This document shows, piece by piece, positions 26,237 to 35,989 of a DNA stretch of 64,000 nucleotides. The stretch lies in assembly GCA_040219275.1 (NCBI GenBank), contig JAVJSU010000085.1, forward strand, positions 176,254 to 240,253, read 5' to 3'. How positions within the stretch are numbered: position 1 is the first letter of the stretch; every line of letters begins with the position of its first letter. The translations under genes and the position numbers were made by a program. This stretch comes from JAVJSU01 sp040219275 (lineage in GTDB: Bacteria > Chloroflexota > Anaerolineae > Aggregatilineales > Phototrophicaceae). The notes below the pieces were generated by a model, which did no database searches, was not told the DNA's origin, and saw only the letters and a program-made list of their open reading frames with translations.

Positions 26237-29200
26237 TTATTCGCTCACAAAATACAGCAGAAATTGCTGATCTTCGGGTAATCTATCGTAGGGACTGTAA
26301 AAAAGGTGTGAAAGATCAAAGCGCTGACTGATTTGTGCTTCCACCTGTGAATCAGTTGAATGGATGAAAAACGCAAATTGTCCGCGTGCGGGTAAATCCT
26401 CCAGAAAGCGTGAATCCACTTCATCGGGAGTCATCACGCGGATGGTGTAGGCAGTACCGCGTTGATGGAAATATAACATGGTCGTGATGTCCGGCACCCA
26501 GAGCGACCCGTCACTGATGATATATACGTTCGTACCCGCGGGTAAGGTCACCAGCCGGAACAGCAAATCGTCGAAGATCGCCGCCTCACGATTTTGTGTG
26601 TTGTAGCGTGGCAGGTGCATCCCGAAATAATAGATTGGCTGTGATAGACAGAGTAGAAGCAAAACGGCGCTAAATGTTCGCGTCAAAATTGGCTTTGCGC
26701 TGATCTTCACCAGCCAGCCATAAATGCGATCTATGCCGAGCGCGATCAACAGCGCCATCGCCGGAAAGACGACCACATAACGGGGCGATTCGCGCTGAAG
26801 TTCAAGTAGCGTCATGCCAAGCACCACGCCGACCAGCCACAACAGAAGCAAAGCACGGCGCGGATCATAAAAACGGCGGATTGCCCACACACAGCCAATC
26901 ACAAAAAATGGCATCATGAACGGCAAGATCAAGCCGAAATCGCCGCCGTAAAACCAGCTTTGATCGCGCCCGCCGAATAGCATTCTGAGCGGTTCGCCCA
27001 ATGCCCGCACAAATTCACTGACCGCGCCGCCAATGTTGCCATCTCCGATCAAATACCAGAAATTATCAGGGTTTACGTTGGCGGCAAGACGCGGTGCGCT
27101 GGAAATTTTCCCTGCCTGCCACGTCATATAAACCGGCGCGGTGGTCAGGCAAAAAGTGATTCCGGTGATGAACAAGCCACGCCAATCCACCCGCAGACGT
27201 TGAAAGATGATCCAGACGACGATCCACGCCAACACCATCAGCGGATAGAGCAAGCGCCCGCCCTCATAAAAATATTGCGTCATGCCCAGCGCCACACCCG
27301 CCAGCGCGAAGCTCAGGCGCGTTGTGGTATTTTTAGACGGCAAAAAGGCGTGCGCCAGAAATGCCAGCGCCAGCGTTCCGAAGAGCGGATCTGCAATGTT
27401 GTTGATCCCGATTCTGCTAAAGTGAATGTGTGGCGGGAAGGTCGCCAGTACCAGCGCAGAAAGTAACGCCACGCGCCGATCAAACAAGCCCCGCGCCAGC
27501 CACCACAGCGCCCAGACCGTCGCCGTGCCAGCCAGCACACTCACCACGCGCAATCCGGTCAACGATGCGCCGTACACACTCACGCCGATGCTTTGCAATA
27601 GCGGGTAGAGCCATGTAAAGGCGGTGATGTCGCCGAAGGGTTTGAAGATCGCTGTGTAGGGCATCTCGCGCAGATTGTTGACCGCGCTGACGCTGTGCAT
27701 TTCGTCCACGAACCAGTGCACGCCATATTCCAGATTAGCGACGCGCACCAGCAGAGCGACAAGCAGAATCGCCGTGAGCGTCAGGCTTTCCCAGTGTTGA
27801 ATGAGCACCTGTTTCAGTGGAATGGTGCGGAGGTTCGAGAATAAATTTGCGGGCGTGACCGTTGGCACAGGCGATTGCGGCAGGACATCAGCCGACGATT
27901 CGGTTTTCGCGCCTCTGCTCACCCCGCGCACAATCAGGATCATGCCACCCGCAAAAAATCCGAGTTGCAACCAGATCGGTAAACACACTTCAGGGCGGTC
28001 AATGCGATTCGCTAATGTGACAACGACCAGCAACAGAATCCCGTTGAATAGGCTAGCCGGACGCTGAATCAACGCGTTTGTTTTAGGATTGGTAATCTGC
28101 CGTAGCCGCACGCGTATCAATTCAAAGCGGCGCGTGAATCGCATGGGTTCAGGGTCAGCAGGCACAGGGGGGATGGCACGGGCGGGTAAAAATCCGCGCA
28201 CGACCAGCGCCACCCCGACCAGCAATCCGCCAAATTGCATCCAGATGGGCATCTTCAGCGCGGGTTCTGCGGACGAGTTGAGCAGTGTGACCGCCACCAG
28301 CACAACAACCCCGATGGCAAACGCGGTGGGTTGCGGTATAAACGGCACCTGTTGCGCTTCTGTCCTGAAGAGCGCCAGCAATTGCATCGCTCGCTTCTTG
28401 AACGGTGCGAACGTGGCGGGGAATAGTCCCTGTACTAGCCCGATAGTCCCCACAAACAGCACCGCACCGAGCAACACCCCGCCCAATTGAAGCAGACTCG
28501 TGGTGTGACGGGCGGGCGTATCGGTGATCGTCGCAGGATTCACGGGCTGGTTATAGACCGTGGGCGGGAAGAAATACAGCGCCAGCGAATTGTTGCGCGT
28601 CACAACCGGATTCGTCGTGTATTGTGGCGCGGGCAGTGTGCCGAAAAATGTGCGGATCAGGTCGAGCGTTTCGGTGTCATCCGGTGCGATAAAAAATGCT
28701 TGCGGGCGGGTGTAATCCATCAGCATGAAGAAGTCGTTCGGGATGTCATAGGTCATGATGGTGGTGACGGTCATACCATCCACCAGATAACTCAGCAGAT
28801 CCGCCGCATCACGCCCACTATAGACCACGTCGGTCAGCAGATTCAGCTGTGTGCCTGCGGGCAGATCAACGGCGCGCAACATCATATCGTTGACATCACG
28901 GTACGGCGCGAGTTCGCGGAAATCGTATTCCAGTTGGGGTAAATGGCTGTTGAAATAATAATCCACCTGCCGGATAGCAACCACCGCAACCAGCAGAATC
29001 ACGATACCGAAAACGATCATGTTAGCGCGGGGACTTGGGGGCGTGATGCGGGCGCGAACGTCGATGCGCGGGTCAATTTGGAGTTGGCTGAGTCTGCCGA
29101 TGAGTAAATCCACCGTCCAGACCAGCCCGATTGCCATGAGCAACGCCACCGCCGGAAAAGTCACCACATGGCGCGTCGATACGCCCGGATCAACCAGCGC

Positions 29201-30895
29201 ACTATTGCCCAATCCCGCCAGCACAAACCAGAACAACACCAGCGCCAGCCCATAATTGCGCTTCACCGTTCCCCACAAGCTATACATCAGCCCCAGTAAA
29301 AAGGTCGGCACGATCACGGGCAGAATTAAGCCATATGAGCCACCGTAATGGATGAAAAGTTCAGGGCGATTGACGTAAAACAGGAAGGAACGCCCAAGAT
29401 TATCCGCATAGCCGCGCAGGGCATCCGCCGTATCACCGACGATGAGCGTCTCCCAATAGCCGGCATCTAACCCGCTAAACGCCATGCGTCCGGTCAGGTT
29501 GCCCGTCCATGAGGCGATGTTGTAATAGACCGGAAAGGCGACACACACCGCCGTGACGATCAGCACGATTAAATTTTGCCGTCGCAAAGGCGTGATGCGT
29601 TGTCGCCACACCACCCAGATCACCCAAACGCCCCACAGCACGAAGATAATCGGGAATAACAAGCGCCCGCCTTCGTAAAAATAGGGGATACAGCCGAGGC
29701 ACATGCCCGCCAGCGCAAAATCCATGCGTCTTTGGGTGCGTAATGCCCGCAGAATACAGCCAAATGCCAAAGTGCCGAAAAGCGGATCAGCAATGTTATT
29801 CAGCGCGAGACGACTAAAGTGCATGTGTGGCGGGAAGGTCGCTAAGAGTAAGGCGGCAATCAGCGCGACCCGACGATCCACAATTTGACGCGCCAACCAC
29901 CACAGCGCGATCACGTTCGCTGTGCCGATCAACCCGCTAAACGCCCGCACACCCTCAAAGTTGCGCCCAAAAATGGCAACGGTGATGCTCTCGCCGAAAG
30001 AAAAAACTTTCGTGAACGGCACAATATCGGTCATCGGGCGGAGGACGGGATTATCGGGAAATGCCCAGAAATGGCGGACGTGAGAGATGAAGTTAAGTTC
30101 ATCGACCAGATTGAGTAAACGCGAATCGAGTTCCCACCAGCGCAAGAACAGCGCAAACACGGCGATGCCGACGATCAACACGCCTTCCCAGCGACGAATG
30201 CGAATATGCTGACCGGACTCATTATTCGTCTCGTCGTCTGTGCGCGGAGTGTAGCCCATGCCCCATGCCGTCAGCGCGATTCCAGCCAGCAACGCGACGA
30301 TCTGCACATTATAGTGAACATGCTCCAGCCACGGGACTTTTAACCCGTTTGCGCTGGTCTCTGCCGCGAAGAGCAATAAGCCCACACCACACGTCACCAC
30401 CAGCGGACGGTATGCCCAGCGCGGAACGGTCAGCGGCGATGGGGCAGATGCTAAATCGGGCGCTAAAGATGGGGCATCAGCAGGCGATTTTTCCGCATCT
30501 TGAGCACGCAACCACAGCGAAAATAGCAGAAATCCGCCACCGGCAGAAAATGCGATCAACGCCCGTCCGACTGCGGGTGTAAGTGGCTTCAGGGCGGTAC
30601 GATCCGGCAAAAAGTAGATGGCGCTCATCACCATCAGCACGACGGCAATCAGCAAAAATAGGCGTGGATGGGCAACACGTAACCAGCGCCACCCCTCACG
30701 GCGAAGCTCACGATGATAAGTGACTAGCGCGATTCCGACTGCAACAGTGATCGTCCCGACGAAGAGCCAGTTGCTCGATGCGGGGAAGACCAGCACGATC
30801 CCGCCCAACGCAAAAATCACCAGCGCCATCAACCAGCGCGGTGCTTTGACAGATAACCCTGTTGGACGTGCCGATGTTGTCTTCTGATCGGTCAT
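26237..30895 (-). CDS. Giant membrane glycosyltransferase with internal duplication (GT-C, GT39/PMT-like)
   Basis: A 1552-residue multipass protein made of two homologous GT-C units offset by about 800 residues. Unit 1 has VDEL near residue 265, NNIADPLFGTLA near 368 and YFYEGGRLL near 410; unit 2 has VDEM near 1065, NNIADPLFGTLA near 1167 and YFYEGGRLL near 1210. Each unit has about ten helices followed by a soluble domain. The acidic pair after the first helix of each unit matches the GT-C catalytic position, so both may be active. Donors in this family are polyprenyl-phosphate sugars. It ends about 60 bases from the kinase gene on the same strand, but a functional link is not shown. Confidence 0.85.
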   Translation of the reverse strand: MTDQKTTSARPTGLSVKAPRWLMALVIFALGGIVLVFPASSNWLFVGTITVAVGIALVTYHRELRREGWRWLRVAHPRLFLLIAVVLMVMSAIYFLPDRTALKPLTPAVGRALIAFSAGGGFLLFSLWLRAQDAEKSPADAPSLAPDLASAPSPLTVPRWAYRPLVVTCGVGLLLFAAETSANGLKVPWLEHVHYNVQIVALLAGIALTAWGMGYTPRTDDETNNESGQHIRIRRWEGVLIVGIAVFALFLRWWELDSRLLNLVDELNFISHVRHFWAFPDNPVLRPMTDIVPFTKVFSFGESITVAIFGRNFEGVRAFSGLIGTANVIALWWLARQIVDRRVALIAALLLATFPPHMHFSRLALNNIADPLFGTLAFGCILRALRTQRRMDFALAGMCLGCIPYFYEGGRLLFPIIFVLWGVWVIWVVWRQRITPLRRQNLIVLIVTAVCVAFPVYYNIASWTGNLTGRMAFSGLDAGYWETLIVGDTADALRGYADNLGRSFLFYVNRPELFIHYGGSYGLILPVIVPTFLLGLMYSLWGTVKRNYGLALVLFWFVLAGLGNSALVDPGVSTRHVVTFPAVALLMAIGLVWTVDLLIGRLSQLQIDPRIDVRARITPPSPRANMIVFGIVILLVAVVAIRQVDYYFNSHLPQLEYDFRELAPYRDVNDMMLRAVDLPAGTQLNLLTDVVYSGRDAADLLSYLVDGMTVTTIMTYDIPNDFFMLMDYTRPQAFFIAPDDTETLDLIRTFFGTLPAPQYTTNPVVTRNNSLALYFFPPTVYNQPVNPATITDTPARHTTSLLQLGGVLLGAVLFVGTIGLVQGLFPATFAPFKKRAMQLLALFRTEAQQVPFIPQPTAFAIGVVVLVAVTLLNSSAEPALKMPIWMQFGGLLVGVALVVRGFLPARAIPPVPADPEPMRFTRRFELIRVRLRQITNPKTNALIQRPASLFNGILLLVVVTLANRIDRPEVCLPIWLQLGFFAGGMILIVRGVSRGAKTESSADVLPQSPVPTVTPANLFSNLRTIPLKQVLIQHWESLTLTAILLVALLVRVANLEYGVHWFVDEMHSVSAVNNLREMPYTAIFKPFGDITAFTWLYPLLQSIGVSVYGASLTGLRVVSVLAGTATVWALWWLARGLFDRRVALLSALVLATFPPHIHFSRIGINNIADPLFGTLALAFLAHAFLPSKNTTTRLSFALAGVALGMTQYFYEGGRLLYPLMVLAWIVVWIIFQRLRVDWRGLFITGITFCLTTAPVYMTWQAGKISSAPRLAANVNPDNFWYLIGDGNIGGAVSEFVRALGEPLRMLFGGRDQSWFYGGDFGLILPFMMPFFVIGCVWAIRRFYDPRRALLLLWLVGVVLGMTLLELQRESPRYVVVFPAMALLIALGIDRIYGWLVKISAKPILTRTFSAVLLLLCLSQPIYYFGMHLPRYNTQNREAAIFDDLLFRLVTLPAGTNVYIISDGSLWVPDITTMLYFHQRGTAYTIRVMTPDEVDSRFLEDLPARGQFAFFIHSTDSQVEAQISQRFDLSHLFYSPYDRLPEDQQFLLYFVSE

Positions 30896-30979
30896 AAATG
30901 GTCTTTTATGCAGACCTGCGTTCGATTTTACGTGTACTCAATTTTACGGTGATTCATCGAAAATTACCGTGAAGAAGGA

Positions 30980-31025
30980 TAACGCAAAAGTACAAAGACA
31001 CGAATACACAATCCGTTTCTCTCAT
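30980..31025. repeat. Degenerate dispersed palindrome
   Basis: AACGCAAAAGTACAAAGACACGAA on one side and CCGTTTCTCTCATTTGC on the other; a weaker member of the family at 14454, 16227, 17630 and 20028. Confidence 0.4.
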
Positions 31026-31093
31026 TTGCTAATTCGCAACCTTTCGCCGGATGTGTGTGTCCTATAGAGTGTGGATAAACATGGAGGAAAATA

Positions 31094-31951
31094 ATGCGAC
31101 GACTACTCGTGCTGACTTTAATGCTGTTTTGTGTGGCGTGTAATGTGCTGGACAATGATACTGACGACTCGCCTTTTGTCGGTGAATTGACCGTCACGGA
31201 CGGACTTATCAGCGATGTTTCCGGCGATTTGCCCTTGAATGCAGGCGACCCCGCACCACAGGCATTGATCGAAACGGGTGAGCGGACAGAAAACTTACGC
31301 TTTGCACTTTACGCCGAAGAATGCACCGGCACAGGACGGTTGATTCAGTGTGATGGTGGCGTGGAGATTTATGACCCGGCGACGGGAGCACTCCTCAGCA
31401 CATTTGCCACACCGCAAGCCGCGACGAGCGTGACCGTGCAGGATAATCTCGCCTACATTACATGGCGTTCAGGGGATGTGCTCGGTGGCGGCGGGCTGGT
31501 AATTGCAGATATTTCCACGCCGGAAAATGTCGTCGAGGTGGGCGCATATCCCACGCTTCGTCATGCGCTAACCGTTGATTTTGCGAACGCCAACACGCTC
31601 TATGTACTGACGATGGACAGCCTTCATATTTTAGACATGAGCGATCCCGCCGCGCCCCGTTCGATTGGGACATATACTGAAAATGTGATGCTGATGGATG
31701 TGATTGTCGTCGATGATCGCGCTTTTGTGATTCAAGGGTCGCCGTGTGCGCCTGCAAGTTCTCCGTTTGAGTGTGACCATCATCTGCTGGAATTGGACAT
31801 CTCCACGCCGGACGCGCCACAATCCGTCCAGACCATCGACCTGCCCGACCCCGAAACGCCGTATCTCTATGCTGAACATCGATTGACCCTCATCGACGGT
31901 CTGCTCTATGTGCCTGTCGGCGATTCAAGGTTCGTGGTGATGCGGGGTTAA
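31094..31951 (+). CDS. Lipoprotein with LVIVD-like beta-propeller repeats
   Basis: A 285-residue exported protein. The signal ends in a lipobox LFCVAC with Cys at residue 17, followed by an acidic linker. The body holds repeats of the LVIVD type (for example GLVIADISTPENVVEVGAY, LHILDMSDPAAPRSIGTY and HLLELDISTPDAPQSVQTI), a fold that forms beta-propellers at the cell surface, with roles unknown. GGAGG lies six bases before the ATG. Its stop overlaps the convergent gene's stop through a shared TTAA. Confidence 0.85.
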   Translation: MRRLLVLTLMLFCVACNVLDNDTDDSPFVGELTVTDGLISDVSGDLPLNAGDPAPQALIETGERTENLRFALYAEECTGTGRLIQCDGGVEIYDPATGALLSTFATPQAATSVTVQDNLAYITWRSGDVLGGGGLVIADISTPENVVEVGAYPTLRHALTVDFANANTLYVLTMDSLHILDMSDPAAPRSIGTYTENVMLMDVIVVDDRAFVIQGSPCAPASSPFECDHHLLELDISTPDAPQSVQTIDLPDPETPYLYAEHRLTLIDGLLYVPVGDSRFVVMRG

Positions 31952-32424
31952 GACCGAAAACGACTTATTAAGTGCATCACTGATTCAGCATTATGAAAGC
32001 GATTGTCAATCATAATCGAATTTCCCTCATTGAAGACAACTTTAAGTTCTAAAGTCAATCCCCACCAATACCATGAAGAACGCCAGCCATAGCGCAATGT
32101 TTGGATGTCGTTCCATGTCCATTGTGCATTTCCTGTGCGTTTACGAACTTCTAAGCCAGTTTGTGACACGGTTAATTTCAAATTTTCCCATAAGCGCTTT
32201 CCATTTTTATAAATTAACCACAGGGAGACTGCGGGGATAATGAGCGTGCCTGCGAGGGCGAGGACCCATCCCGTAGTAATGTCCACATCCCATGCGATAG
32301 TATTCTGCATATCACCGAAAATAGACCATCCCGAAAATGCTAATCCTACAACACCAACCAATAACTCAATCACAATACGATAGTGAATCAAATGGGCTTC
32401 AACGTGCATTGTATTCATGTTCAT
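31948..32424 (-). CDS. Small membrane protein with PH-like domain
   Basis: A 158-residue protein with two helices near residues 16-37 and 48-70, then a soluble domain resembling a bacterial PH-like fold (LTVSQTGLEVRKR...WTWNDIQTLRYG...NSIMIDNRFHNAESVM). Only two bases separate its start from the stop of the upstream gene, so it is part of the 33729-31948 operon. The function is unknown; a membrane-associated sensing or scaffold role is a guess based on fold and context. Confidence 0.75.
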   Translation of the reverse strand: MNMNTMHVEAHLIHYRIVIELLVGVVGLAFSGWSIFGDMQNTIAWDVDITTGWVLALAGTLIIPAVSLWLIYKNGKRLWENLKLTVSQTGLEVRKRTGNAQWTWNDIQTLRYGWRSSWYWWGLTLELKVVFNEGNSIMIDNRFHNAESVMHLISRFRS

Positions 32425-32426
32425 TT

Positions 32427-33182
32427 TTACGCTGTAATCTCCGCAGGATTACCAAAATTAGCCGCAATCTTCTCTGCCATAAAAGCGAAAATGACAGGCA
32501 CGTTTGGAGCGGTTCGCATATTGAGCTTCACCGATTTGCGTGCATCATAATTGATCGTCAGTGTTTGAAAGTGATTGGTACATTGTGCAAAATGCACTTG
32601 CTCCCAGCGGATTTCTTTCTTCTTGGCGAGGATACCTTCACAGGTTAAGGTTAGTTTACCGGATTGTATTGTACCGCCGTCATCAAGAATTTTCTGATAG
32701 GCTCGATGTTGAATAAGCGCATTGATTATACTTTTTTGTAAGTCCAGAGCGTTCTTATAGCGGTTCGTCAGTCGTACAAGTTGCTTCCTTTTATACCGAA
32801 GGCTGATTTCCGGGATAGGGCTGGATAGTGGCAAAGGTATCTCGCGCACATCGTCAATCATTTCCCAGTCCATAAATTTTTCAGTCCGTCGATCTCGATA
32901 GAGCAAGCCATTTTCATAGAGTTGAATGGATGGTGCTTTCCACAGATAGATTACTCCATGAGGTAATGCACGTCCGGTAAAGATCAGGGCGAACAATATG
33001 CTCATAGTAATCAACATTATCGAATAAGCTGCATCAGCCTGAGCAAAAAAGGCTAACAAAATTCCGAATGATGCAGAAAAGAGGGGTACTAAAATTTTGT
33101 TTCTGTCCGCGGATAGATTATACGGATGATCGCTGATTAATTTCCCATAATGTTCTTGCGAATTAATTTTCATGTTACCCAT
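32427..33182 (-). CDS. Membrane protein with two PH-like domains
   Basis: 251 residues from the ATG at 33182; an upstream in-frame start at 33248 would overlap the preceding gene by 44 bases, so the shorter form is preferred. Two hydrophobic segments (about residues 30-75) precede two similar soluble modules (IQLYENGLLYRDRRTEKFMDWEMI, and later KLTLTCEGILAKKKEIRWEQV) that share a G-L-x-Y/K...W-E/D pattern with the protein encoded next, typical of DUF6585/PH-like proteins of Chloroflexota. The function is unknown. Confidence 0.75.
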   Translation of the reverse strand: MGNMKINSQEHYGKLISDHPYNLSADRNKILVPLFSASFGILLAFFAQADAAYSIMLITMSILFALIFTGRALPHGVIYLWKAPSIQLYENGLLYRDRRTEKFMDWEMIDDVREIPLPLSSPIPEISLRYKRKQLVRLTNRYKNALDLQKSIINALIQHRAYQKILDDGGTIQSGKLTLTCEGILAKKKEIRWEQVHFAQCTNHFQTLTINYDARKSVKLNMRTAPNVPVIFAFMAEKIAANFGNPAEITA

Positions 33183-33204
33183 GCTATCTTGTCCGGTTTG
33201 AGTT

Positions 33205-33729
33205 TCAATCAACTGAATTTTCCTCAATATAAACGGTGGCTTCTCCACTCACGTCATAATCTATCAAAATGTCGTAAATTAAATAAGCACCGTTCATGTC
33301 ATATCCACTACAACTTATACTTTCAAAGTTTTTTACTTCATCAGGATGCCACCAGATAACAGCATCATTGCGAGAAAACTCTGGCATATAATTCGCCATG
33401 AATATCTCGCTGAAGCACCCATAGGTATCTGAACGGGCAGATTGACGCATCGATTCAAGACCTTCAATGTCAATGGTGAAGCGTGCGAGAGTCCAACCAT
33501 TCTCGCTATGCCACCCGAATTGACGGGCATCTTCTGGTAATCTGATGGTAAAAGCGTCTTCGATACGATCAGGCGGGGGCATTGTGATTTCGGAAAATTT
33601 CATCAACCCAATGATACCCAGTCCAATGAGAAACCATTTACCAAACCCCACCAAAAATACGCTGAGTTGGGATTGAGTAATTATTTGAAATCGTTGCGAC
33701 AACAAGAGACTCCATTTTCCTAAAGACAT
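33205..33729 (-). CDS. Hypothetical single-pass membrane protein
   Basis: 174 residues with one hydrophobic segment (about 24-43, LSVFLVGFGKWFLIGLGIIG) and an extracytoplasmic-looking domain of 130 residues with four cysteine-poor beta-rich stretches (FTIRLPEDARQFGWHSENGW). I do not recognise the family. It is the first gene of a three-gene minus-strand operon with the two PH-like proteins, separated by 22 bases. There is no obvious ribosome site at the ATG. Confidence 0.65.
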   Translation of the reverse strand: MSLGKWSLLLSQRFQIITQSQLSVFLVGFGKWFLIGLGIIGLMKFSEITMPPPDRIEDAFTIRLPEDARQFGWHSENGWTLARFTIDIEGLESMRQSARSDTYGCFSEIFMANYMPEFSRNDAVIWWHPDEVKNFESISCSGYDMNGAYLIYDILIDYDVSGEATVYIEENSVD

Positions 33730-33821
33730 AATTATCTATAGTATAAACGCAGTCTCTTTATAAGATGTTTAAGAAAAATTTGAGGGTGATATGCTGTAGA
33801 AACTGTGCAAAACTTTGAACA

Positions 33822-35735
33822 CTACACCCGTCTTGGGCGGAGGGGACTCATCACCGTTGGGACGCGCAGACGGCGATGATAGGCGTACCATTCGATCATC
33901 AGCATCAGTAGCGCCAGTATGATGACGAGGGGCCACAACTCGCGCTGACCGAGCGCCTCTTCCTCGACGACAGGCACGGTCACACTACCGACTTGCAACG
34001 CGCCATCGGGGACGGGTTCGATCTCACTTTCCAGCGTGCTGAACAGATTGACGACAAATGCCTGCCGTTGAATCGTGTCACCATCGCGGAGGGCTTCGAT
34101 CTGATAAATGCCGGATTGTTGAGTCTCCGCGAAGACCAGAATTTCGCGCTCAAGTTCAAGCGTGCGTTCGTCACCATCCGGCAGAGTCACGCGCACCTGT
34201 TCGGCATCAAACGGCGGGCGAATCACGAGGGTTTCTCCGGTGCTGATGCTGTTCACGCCTGTCAGCGAATCTCGCGGGGTGAACCATTCCGTCAGGTTGG
34301 TCATCAACACAGGGAAAGCGATGTCTAACGGCAAATTGGATTCGCGCAGATCAAAGGGCATGAGCGCGGCTTGTCGTCCGTCGATTTCTCCGGCGAGCAA
34401 CAACGCGCCACCGTCCACCGAGATGAGCGGGTCTGCCCATGCGGTGCCGGTGACCTGTCGCACCCGTAAAATGCTGACGGGTCCAAAATCTACAAATGCC
34501 ACACGCGGATCACTGCTGTCGATGTTGGGGTTGGTGGTCGCGCTGGAATAGCCGCCGAGCGTGAATAATTCTGTGCTGGCTGGCGGGTTGATAAACAGAA
34601 TATCTCCGGCAGGCAATTCTGCGGGTAGATAGCCGTCGAAAATGTAGAGATCATAGGCTAAAGATGGCAAGCCCATCTCGATATTGCCGCGCACGGTACG
34701 AATCCCCGGCAAACTGCGAAGCACTTGCTCCAAAAAGAGGTTGCCATCGGTCATCAGCAACACACTGCGCTCATCCACCTGCGTGGAGACAGTATACGCT
34801 ACGTTATCCGCCACCAGAAAATCTTCTGCAACGCTGTTCACGGACATAGTGAGTCCCGCTTCGATAGTCTCAAAATTTTCATCCAGCGCCTGTGTGGAAA
34901 CAATCGGCAGGCTGGCATTTGCTGGCACGGCGTAACGCTCGGAAAAGACGAGGTCACCATCCACGCGCAAACTAAAGACGACTTCCGCGTCCTCAGCGCC
35001 ATAATTGGTGAGTTGACCGAAAAGTTGCGGCGGTTGCCCCGGTAATGAGCGGGTGGCTAAGGCGGTAATGGCGACATTCTCATCGGACACACCGACGGGA
35101 ATATAGCGCAATTCGCCCTCGATGCCGGGTAAGCCAATCGTTTCGCCCAGCCCACCATCGCCGATGATGACCACTGTAAATTCTTCTCCGGCGGGTCGTC
35201 CGGCAACGGCAAGATTCAGCGCCGCGTCCCAATCTGCCTGTGCGATGCCGGGTTGTGCATTGCTGATGGCGCTCCGCAATCGGGCGCGATCTCCGGTGTC
35301 ACCCACCAGCACTTCCGCCACATCACTGACGCGAATCACGGTCATGTTTGTGCCGGAGGGTAGGGTCTCGACCACATCGAGGGCTTGCCGTTTAGCTTCA
35401 TCAAAGCGCGAACCGCCGTCGATGTCCGTCGCGTTCATACTGGCGGAGGCATCCAACAGTAGGATTGTCTTGCCGGAACTGATCGCAGGCACGTTAATAT
35501 AGGGACGCGCCAGAGTGAACACCAGCAAGGCCAGAATCAGCAATTGCAGAAACAGCAACAAATTACGCCGCAGACGTTGCCAGGGCGTGTTGGCTTCGCG
35601 GTCTTGCATCACCTGTTGCCACAGGAAATTGCTGGAGACCATTACCTCCCGCCGACGCAGGCGCAACATATACATCAGGATGATGGGGATGGCGAGTAAT
35701 CCGCCGATAAAGGCAAGTGGAGCGAGAAAATTCAT
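33822..35735 (-). CDS. BatA-type membrane protein with von Willebrand factor A domain
   Basis: 637 residues. The N-terminus is the BatA (aerotolerance) domain: helix about 5-24, LRLRRREVMVSSNFLWQ, a second helix about 57-78 ending LARPYI. A VWA domain follows (about 90-260) with MIDAS motif DASAS (D95 onward). A beta-rich extracytoplasmic region and a final helix (about 600-620) complete the protein. In other bacteria BatA-like proteins sit with MoxR ATPase and DUF58 genes; neither is in this window. The start has no clear ribosome site, and a tandem repeat lies just upstream. It may take part in assembly or quality control at the membrane. Confidence 0.85.
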   Translation of the reverse strand: MNFLAPLAFIGGLLAIPIILMYMLRLRRREVMVSSNFLWQQVMQDREANTPWQRLRRNLLLFLQLLILALLVFTLARPYINVPAISSGKTILLLDASASMNATDIDGGSRFDEAKRQALDVVETLPSGTNMTVIRVSDVAEVLVGDTGDRARLRSAISNAQPGIAQADWDAALNLAVAGRPAGEEFTVVIIGDGGLGETIGLPGIEGELRYIPVGVSDENVAITALATRSLPGQPPQLFGQLTNYGAEDAEVVFSLRVDGDLVFSERYAVPANASLPIVSTQALDENFETIEAGLTMSVNSVAEDFLVADNVAYTVSTQVDERSVLLMTDGNLFLEQVLRSLPGIRTVRGNIEMGLPSLAYDLYIFDGYLPAELPAGDILFINPPASTELFTLGGYSSATTNPNIDSSDPRVAFVDFGPVSILRVRQVTGTAWADPLISVDGGALLLAGEIDGRQAALMPFDLRESNLPLDIAFPVLMTNLTEWFTPRDSLTGVNSISTGETLVIRPPFDAEQVRVTLPDGDERTLELEREILVFAETQQSGIYQIEALRDGDTIQRQAFVVNLFSTLESEIEPVPDGALQVGSVTVPVVEEEALGQRELWPLVIILALLMLMIEWYAYHRRLRVPTVMSPLRPRRV

Positions 35736-35740
35736 GGGCT

Positions 35741-35777
35741 AGTTATCAGTTTTCAGTGAACAGTTATCAGTTTACAG
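35741..35777. repeat. Short tandem repeat (21-base period)
   Basis: AGTTATCAGTTTTCAGTGAAC is followed at once by AGTTATCAGTTTACAG; period 21, built from seven-base units. It lies five bases before the BatA-like gene start. Confidence 0.75.
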
Positions 35778-35818
35778 ATGAGAGAAATTAGATTTTAGAA
35801 AAGACGGCAAAATAAATC

Positions 35819-35900
35819 CTCCTCCCCAACCCCCACCAGAAAGAGGGAAGATTTGAAAGTCTCCCCTTGCGAAGCGGGGGGAGATTTAGAGGGGGGATTG
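35819..35900. repeat. C/G-rich dispersed palindromic element
   Basis: Strand-biased blocks CCTCCCCAACCCCC and GAGGGGGGA flank a stem AAGTCTCCCC / GGGGGAGATTT with loop TTGCGAAGC. Elements of this look are widespread intergenic repeats in cyanobacteria and other bacteria. The remainder of 35736-35989 holds no gene. Confidence 0.65.
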
Positions 35901-35989
35901 CTTTTACACCGTATTAAAAAGTTAAACTGCGTTATTGTGCCAGGCATGGCTATTTGTATTCATCACATCATTAACACGGAAGCTAACGG

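Noticed and set aside
28089..28942. Plus-strand frames within the giant glycosyltransferase gene
   Set aside because: Antisense to a continuous 1552-residue frame with duplicated motifs; Arg/Thr-rich shadow composition.
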